From Thalassospira profundimaris (GTDB lineage Bacteria > Pseudomonadota > Alphaproteobacteria > Rhodospirillales > Thalassospiraceae), in NCBI RefSeq assembly GCF_003326755.1, contig NZ_JPWH01000001.1, forward strand, positions 304,227-368,226: a stretch of DNA of 64,000 nucleotides. Reading direction: 5' to 3'. The position numbers and the translations under genes are program-made. This document shows positions 59,714 through 64,000 of the stretch, one piece after another. The notes below the pieces were generated by a model. It was not told the origin of the DNA and ran no database searches. It saw only the letters and a list, made by a program, of their open reading frames with translations. How positions within the stretch are numbered: the first letter of the stretch is position 1; each line of letters starts with the position of its first letter.

Positions 59714-60508
59714 ATGCCTTATCGCGGTAAAACGACCTTATTGATTGTTGCCCACGGTACCAGCGTTGAAAATGGCGATCCGGCAGGGGATCTTGCACGC
59801 AAGCTTGCACCAGCCTGGTTTGGCGATGTCGTGCCTGCTTATATGCGTTCCGAGCCGGGGCTGGAACAGGTGCTGACCGACCTTGCAGCGCAGGGGAAAA
59901 CCGACCGTTTGCTGGTGGTGCCGCTGTTTTTTAGTGCGGGGTATCTGGTCACGGAAGAATTGCCCAAAATGCTGGCCGGTGCCGGTTTGTCACATGCAAT
60001 GGTGTTGCCGCCCGTGACCGGTTTGAACGGCTTTGTGCCAATGGTGGCCCGGTATCTGGAACAGACCTTGCTGATACAGAATTGGGCAGCCAGTGACACA
60101 ACCCTGTTTTTGATTGCGCATGGCCTTAAAACCCTGCGCGAACCGACAAGCGAACAAATCTGGCTGGCACAGCGTGTTGCCAATGTTCTGCCGGAACTCT
60201 CGGTGCGGGTGGTCAATATTGAAGGCCAGCCGTCCTTGCTGGACTGGCGACAAAAAACGGACCGGCCCAATCGGCTGTTTTTGCCAATTCTGGCCGGTGG
60301 CGGTGTTCACGCGCGCGAAGATGTGCCCGACATGCTGGCTCTGACCGGGCAGGATCAGGGTGTCTTGCTTGACCCTGTCGGGACCTGGCCGGTATTGCCA
60401 CCGATTATTTTGGAGCAGGCGGCCCAAAAAGCCCGCCGGACCGTGGTATTGGCCAATTATATGATGCCGCCGCTTGGCAGCCGTGACCATAACAGCCCGC
60501 TGTCCTGA
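59714..60508 (+). CDS. CbiX-type sirohydrochlorin chelatase, two-domain form
   Basis: 264 residues made of two CbiX/CbiK-like halves. Half 1: 'LLIVAHGTSVENG' and 'VPLFFSAGYLVTEELPKML'. Half 2: 'LFLIAHGLKTLREP' and 'LPILAGGGVHAREDVPDML'. Class II chelatases use a His in each of these two motif positions to insert Co or Fe into sirohydrochlorin or precorrin-2. Half 1 keeps only the first His, half 2 keeps both, so half 2 is the better candidate for the active centre. ATG 59714 is used; TTG 59699 in frame is less likely. Nearby genes are not cobalamin or siroheme genes. Confidence 0.8.
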   Translation: MPYRGKTTLLIVAHGTSVENGDPAGDLARKLAPAWFGDVVPAYMRSEPGLEQVLTDLAAQGKTDRLLVVPLFFSAGYLVTEELPKMLAGAGLSHAMVLPPVTGLNGFVPMVARYLEQTLLIQNWAASDTTLFLIAHGLKTLREPTSEQIWLAQRVANVLPELSVRVVNIEGQPSLLDWRQKTDRPNRLFLPILAGGGVHAREDVPDMLALTGQDQGVLLDPVGTWPVLPPIILEQAAQKARRTVVLANYMMPPLGSRDHNSPLS

Positions 60509-60626
60509 CCTGCCTGTTTTGCGCATGCTGTTTTGCATATGGAGATGACAGGTGGCTGGTGTGCCCTGTTGCTTTGGCTGATGTAAACTCCGCCAAAGCC
60601 GTCCAACTTTCCGGGGTTCTGGTCGG

Positions 60627-61550
60627 TTATTCCGGCGACATGGCGGCGTTCGACTTTTTCAACAGATAGTCGCGAAACATGCGTGTGGCCGAAGACAGGT
60701 TCTTTTCGGCCTCATGCACAATCAGCAATTGCCGTTTGGCCCAGTCATCGGCAATCGGGGTGCCGGAAATATTCATATGCGATAAATGCTCCTCAACACT
60801 GGAGCGCCGCAAAAAGCCGATACCCAGCCCCGCCGCAATAACCCGGCGTAACGAGCCAAACCGCATGACCTTGATATGCGGGTGCATTGCCAGGCTCAGT
60901 TTGCTGGCAGCTTCGCTGATCAAATCGTCAATCACGCCGCCTTCATGCAGCGAAATGATCTGGTATTTGATGGCATCGGCGAAATATACCGGTTGCGGAT
61001 TTTTCGGATCGGGAATGAGCGGATGGCCCCTGGGCGTGACAAGCCAGATCGGGTCATCGCAAAAAACATGATAATCAAGGTCGTAGCGTCCGATATTGTC
61101 GGCTACCACGGCCAGATCGGCGCGACCGTCGCGCACGGCATCAATCGATTCGCGGCTGGTCAGCTCGCTGACATCAACCGTAATATCGGGAAAATCCCGG
61201 CCAAAATCGGCCAGATAGGACGGAAGTCCCGTTAGAATACCGGATGTGACCGTGGCCAGAAAAATCTCGCCTTTTTGTCCGGCATTGTAATCGCTGAGTT
61301 CGTTTGACAGATGGCGCAAATCACCCAGCAGCTTTTCGCCATAGCGGGCAAAAATCGTACCTTCCGGCGTGGGTTCGACACCACGGGGCAGGCGACGCAG
61401 CAGGCGCACGCCCAAAAGGGCCTCAAGCTCGCCAATACGCCGACTGACGGCGGACGTTGCGATATGTTCGCGCCGGGCGGCTTCATTAATGCTGCCGGCC
61501 TTAACAATGGCGACGAACAGCCTGATCGTGACGATATCAAACTTTTGCAT
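60627..61550 (-). CDS. LysR-family transcriptional regulator
   Basis: 307 residues. N-terminal helix-turn-helix 'TIRLFVAIVKAGSINEAARREHIATSAVSRRIGELEALLGVRLLRRLPRGVEPTPEG' and a C-terminal co-inducer domain with 'GEIFLATVTSGILTGLPSYLADF', 'LTSRESIDAVRDGRADLAVVAD', 'IAAGLGIGFLRRSSV'. It resembles the subgroup with 'VRLFxxRxxRGVxPTxAG'. Target genes are not obvious: the nearest are the small protein gene upstream (same strand) and the chelatase gene (convergent). Effector unknown. Confidence 0.9.
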   Translation of the reverse strand: MQKFDIVTIRLFVAIVKAGSINEAARREHIATSAVSRRIGELEALLGVRLLRRLPRGVEPTPEGTIFARYGEKLLGDLRHLSNELSDYNAGQKGEIFLATVTSGILTGLPSYLADFGRDFPDITVDVSELTSRESIDAVRDGRADLAVVADNIGRYDLDYHVFCDDPIWLVTPRGHPLIPDPKNPQPVYFADAIKYQIISLHEGGVIDDLISEAASKLSLAMHPHIKVMRFGSLRRVIAAGLGIGFLRRSSVEEHLSHMNISGTPIADDWAKRQLLIVHEAEKNLSSATRMFRDYLLKKSNAAMSPE

Positions 61551-61630
61551 ATAATCGTTTAGGTCGCCCGGGCCAAAACGGTCAAGCGCGATTATTCCCC
61601 ATCGCGATCAAGAGAGGCAGAGAAGAACGA

Positions 61631-61822
61631 TCAGTTCTTCTCGCCAAGCATTTGTGCACGCCATTCATTGACCAGGGCGGAATGATCGCGTGCCGGGCTG
61701 TTTTCCATGATCCGGGCAATACGGACAGCTTCAAAGAAGTCGGCAAGCCAGGCAAATTTCGGTTTTGCCGCTTTCGGCTCTTTGTGGGAAACAGAGGCGC
61801 TGTTAAATGCGAGAGTAGCCAT
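61631..61822 (-). CDS. Small protein of unknown function (63 residues)
   Basis: ATG 61822 has a strong AAGGAG 8 bp upstream, which supports it as a real gene. The sequence 'KFAWLADFFEAVRIARIMENS' looks like an amphipathic helix after a Lys/Pro-rich stretch; the C-terminus is 'LVNEWRAQMLGEKN'. A hairpin (AGAAGAAC / GTTCTTCT, 61621-61641) overlaps its stop and may end the transcript. No family recognised. It is upstream of and in the same orientation as the LysR gene. Confidence 0.6.
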   Translation of the reverse strand: MATLAFNSASVSHKEPKAAKPKFAWLADFFEAVRIARIMENSPARDHSALVNEWRAQMLGEKN

Positions 61823-62108
61823 TTTCAAATCTCCTTTGGCAAGGAAGTGCGGTTTGTTTTCCGTGATTTGAAAGCTAGCAAAGGTCGGTTGGGTCCACTA
61901 TCACCGGTTTGCGGCGTCCCCGTTCTTGTTTGGAGAACGATAATGGTTAAGTTATTGAAACTGCGCGATATTGATTTTTTACGGCACATATGGAAAACGC
62001 ATTATTTGTATTTTTCCTTCAAAGGAATTGGAATTATTTCTGTTATTATGTGTAAATAATTCATCAATCATGTGAGAGAATGGCACATATCGGCAAAGAA
62101 GGGCGCCT

Positions 62109-62564
62109 ATGAATAACGACGCTGATCACGACAATCTTTCGTATGAGCAGCAACATGGCAGTGGCCTGCAGGAAATGCTGGGATATCGTCTGGTGGAGTG
62201 GCAGGACGACCGTGCTGTTGTTGAACTGCATGTTGCGCCCCGGCATTGTAATCGCGCCGGGATTCTGCATGGCGGTGTCCTTGCAACGCTGCTCGATACA
62301 GCTTCCGGCTACGCGTGTTGTTATTGTCCAGTCCCGGGAAATGTCCGTCGCTGCCTGACCTTGTCACTGACCACGCAGTTTATGGGGCAGGCTGTTGATG
62401 GCGATATTGTGAAGGTCGAAGCGCAGCGACAGGGCGGTGGGCGCAAGATCATTTTCACAACCGCCACGGCCTATAACAATAAGGGTGACATCATTGCGTC
62501 TGCTACCGGCACATTCCGCTATCATCGTGGCAGTGAAGACAAGGCTGGTGTTCCGCGCGATTAA
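62109..62564 (+). CDS. PaaI-type hotdog-fold thioesterase
   Basis: 151 residues. The 4HBT hotdog signature is 'NRAGILHGGVLATLLDTASGYACC' (HGG with the catalytic Asp on the following helix), followed by 'CLTLSLTTQFMGQAVDGDIVKVEAQRQGGGRKIIFTTATAYNNKGDIIASATGTFRY'. It hydrolyses an acyl-CoA or aryl-CoA. Cytoplasmic. AAGAAGGG precedes the ATG. It stands alone and ends at a bidirectional terminator. Confidence 0.88.
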   Translation: MNNDADHDNLSYEQQHGSGLQEMLGYRLVEWQDDRAVVELHVAPRHCNRAGILHGGVLATLLDTASGYACCYCPVPGNVRRCLTLSLTTQFMGQAVDGDIVKVEAQRQGGGRKIIFTTATAYNNKGDIIASATGTFRYHRGSEDKAGVPRD

Positions 62565-62606
62565 ACGCGACCTACCCTAAGGTTTTGGCTGTAGGCGAGG
62601 CACACA

Positions 62607-62636
62607 AAAAGGCGCTGCCCGATGACAGCGCCTTTT
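62607..62636. terminator. Bidirectional intrinsic terminator
   Basis: AAAAGGCGCTG / CAGCGCCTTTT, 11-bp stem, 8-nt loop, with A and T runs on both sides. It separates the convergent thioesterase and aldehyde dehydrogenase genes. Confidence 0.88.
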
Positions 62637-62661
62637 GTGTTAAAGATTTGATATTTATCGA

Positions 62662-64000
62662 TTATTTCGGCATCTGCCATTTGCCATCGACCAGACGCGG
62701 AATGTTCAGCGGGTTGCTGTCTTTCAGCGCGTCGGGCAGCAGGGCATCGGCGAAGGCCTGATAGGCCACCGGGCGGACGAAACGCTTGATCGCCAGCGAA
62801 CCGACCGAGGTTGAACGCGAATCCGTGCTTGCCGGGTACGGCCCGCCATGTACCATTGAATGGCAGACTTCCACACCGGTCGGCCAGCCATTGACCAGGA
62901 TACGACCGGCGACTTTTTCCAGAAGCGGGCGCAGTTTGGTGGCAAATGCGGCGTCGGCATCGTCCATCTGGATGGTCGCAGTCAACTGGCCGAACAGTTT
63001 GGCCGAGATTTCCAGAATCTGCTCTTCATTGTCGCATTCGATGATGATCCCGGCGGGACCAAACATTTCTTCGGCCAGTTCGGGGTTTGCCTGCCAATCG
63101 GCGGCCGACACGCGGTAAACTGCCGGGCTGCCTTCAAACGGGCCATCGGTGTCCCGGCGTTTGAGGGCACAGGTGACTTTCGGGTGTTTTGCCATGTCGT
63201 CATTGACATGATGATAGGCGCTGGAAACCCGGTCCGTCAGCATGGCCTGGCTGGCAACACCGCCCAGTTCTTCGACAGCGGTGGTTACAAAGGTATCGAG
63301 GTCCGCGCCCTTAACAGCCAGCAAAAGCCCCGGATTGGTGCAGAACTGGCCCACACCCATAGTCAGCGAGCCTGCCCATGCCTTGGCAATGCCAGCGGCA
63401 TTTTTCTTCATGGCATTTGGCAGCAGGTAAACCGGGTTGTTGCTGCCCAGTTCGCCATAAAACGGGATCGGGTCCGGGCGGCTGACCGCGATGTCAAACA
63501 GGGCACGGCCGCCACCGGTTGAGCCGGTAAAGCCAACCGCCTTGATCAGCGGATGGGCGACCAGCGACTGGCCGACAATACGGCCGCCGCCATGCACCAT
63601 GCTGAACACGCCTTTGGGCATGCCGGTTTTTTCAACCGCTGCGGCAATGGCCTGGGCGACGATTTCCGAGGTGCCGGGATGGGCGGCATGGGCCTTGAAC
63701 ACCACCGGGCAACCCGCCGCCAGGGCAGATGCGGTATCGCCCCCGGCAACCGAAAATGCCAGCGGGAAGTTTGATGCGCCAAAAACGCCAACCGGCCCCA
63801 GGGCCTTGAACATCGAGCGGATGTCGGGCTTGGGCAGCGGGGTGCGGTTGGGCTGGGCGGTTTCGATGCGGGCTTCAAACCATGAACCTTCTTCGATCCA
63901 GTCGGCAAAGAAACGCAACTGGCCGACGGTACGGCCGCGTTCCCCCTGCAGGCGGGCCGCGGGCAGGGCGGATTCAAGGTTGCCCATTTCGGTCAGTTCG
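62662..64000 (-). CDS. Aldehyde dehydrogenase, alpha-ketoglutaric-semialdehyde/2,5-dioxovalerate type (N-terminus off the right edge)
   Basis: The C-terminal ~445 residues are present; the frame stays open to base 64000 (the last codons read E-L-T-E ahead of Met 63987), so this Met is internal. 'ARLQGERGRTVGQLRFFADWIEEGSW' and 'GASNFPLAFSVAGGDTASALAAGCPVVFKAH' are typical for the KGSADH group, which oxidises 2,5-dioxopentanoate to 2-oxoglutarate in pentose, glucarate or hydroxyproline breakdown. 'FTGSTGGGRAL' is the NAD(P) loop, 'YGELGSNNPVYLLPN' holds the catalytic Glu and 'GVGQFCTNPGLLL' the catalytic Cys. Likely part of a sugar-acid or hydroxyproline operon outside the window. Confidence 0.9.
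   Translation of the reverse strand, partial: ELTEMGNLESALPAARLQGERGRTVGQLRFFADWIEEGSWFEARIETAQPNRTPLPKPDIRSMFKALGPVGVFGASNFPLAFSVAGGDTASALAAGCPVVFKAHAAHPGTSEIVAQAIAAAVEKTGMPKGVFSMVHGGGRIVGQSLVAHPLIKAVGFTGSTGGGRALFDIAVSRPDPIPFYGELGSNNPVYLLPNAMKKNAAGIAKAWAGSLTMGVGQFCTNPGLLLAVKGADLDTFVTTAVEELGGVASQAMLTDRVSSAYHHVNDDMAKHPKVTCALKRRDTDGPFEGSPAVYRVSAADWQANPELAEEMFGPAGIIIECDNEEQILEISAKLFGQLTATIQMDDADAAFATKLRPLLEKVAGRILVNGWPTGVEVCHSMVHGGPYPASTDSRSTSVGSLAIKRFVRPVAYQAFADALLPDALKDSNPLNIPRLVDGKWQMPK

Noticed and set aside
1-64000. CRISPR arrays, tRNA/rRNA genes, insertion sequences and prophage genes
   Set aside because: I looked for regularly spaced direct repeats, cloverleaf-like genes and transposase or integrase motifs and saw none; a systematic scan with dedicated software was not possible.

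Overview
The window looks like a chromosomal segment of a marine alphaproteobacterium close to Thalassospira (Rhodospirillales). This is inferred from the moderate-GC core genes, a hut operon, tripartite tricarboxylate (TTT) transporter genes and many c-di-GMP/two-component proteins; no rRNA or tRNA is present to confirm it. No CRISPR array, phage or insertion sequence was seen.

Region 1 (1-5627, minus strand) is the end of a surface-polysaccharide cluster: glycosyltransferases, a Wzx-type flippase, and two SAM methyltransferases. One methyltransferase gene carries an in-frame stop, and a short frame-broken reading frame precedes the flippase. Region 2 (6087-10693) holds housekeeping genes: a nucleoside phosphorylase-type hydrolase, a ThDP enzyme, an SH3-domain protein and a PPP-type phosphatase. 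Region 3 (10770-21652) is an exopolysaccharide export and assembly core: a short Wza-like export protein, an outer-membrane beta-barrel, an unusual secreted Ala-rich protein built of 15-residue repeats, a TPR-like protein, a Wzc/GumC-type tyrosine autokinase, an O-antigen ligase/polymerase, a GDP-fucose-synthase-like SDR that has lost its catalytic residues, and ManC. Region 4 (21657-31111) is a strikingly AT-rich block of strain-specific glycan genes (epimerase, three GT4, Wzy, an asparagine-synthase-like protein with two slippery tracts, a methyltransferase, a second Wzx), followed at normal GC by the initiating polyprenyl-phosphate sugar transferase (31150-32538). Together regions 1, 3 and 4 could make, flip, polymerise and export one or two heteropolysaccharides.

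Region 5 (33547-37556) is histidine catabolism (hutC, hutH, hutI) with HutC-like palindromes in front of hutH and hutI. Region 6 (37616-43227) is an iron/siderophore-type cassette: a Fur-like box, a PchR/YbtA-type AraC regulator, an MFS transporter, a FyuA-like TonB receptor and a small-molecule O-methyltransferase, with no siderophore synthetase. Region 7 (43284-50884) is an AbrB-type membrane protein plus a TctABC tricarboxylate transporter, divergent from a TctDE-like two-component system whose kinase gene overlaps a periplasmic binding-protein gene.

Region 8 (50901-56752) is a compact signalling island: REC-PAS-LuxR, REC-EAL, a secreted cofactor-less sulfite-oxidase-fold protein overlapping a membrane histidine kinase, an array of hairpins, and REC-HDOD. 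One kinase with three orphan regulators suggests a branched relay controlling c-di-GMP; this is the best candidate for an undescribed system. Region 9 (57275-64000) holds DoxX and pirin, an orphan anti-sigma-like protein, a two-domain CbiX, a LysR regulator, a small conserved-looking protein, a PaaI thioesterase and a truncated ketoglutarate-semialdehyde-type aldehyde dehydrogenase.
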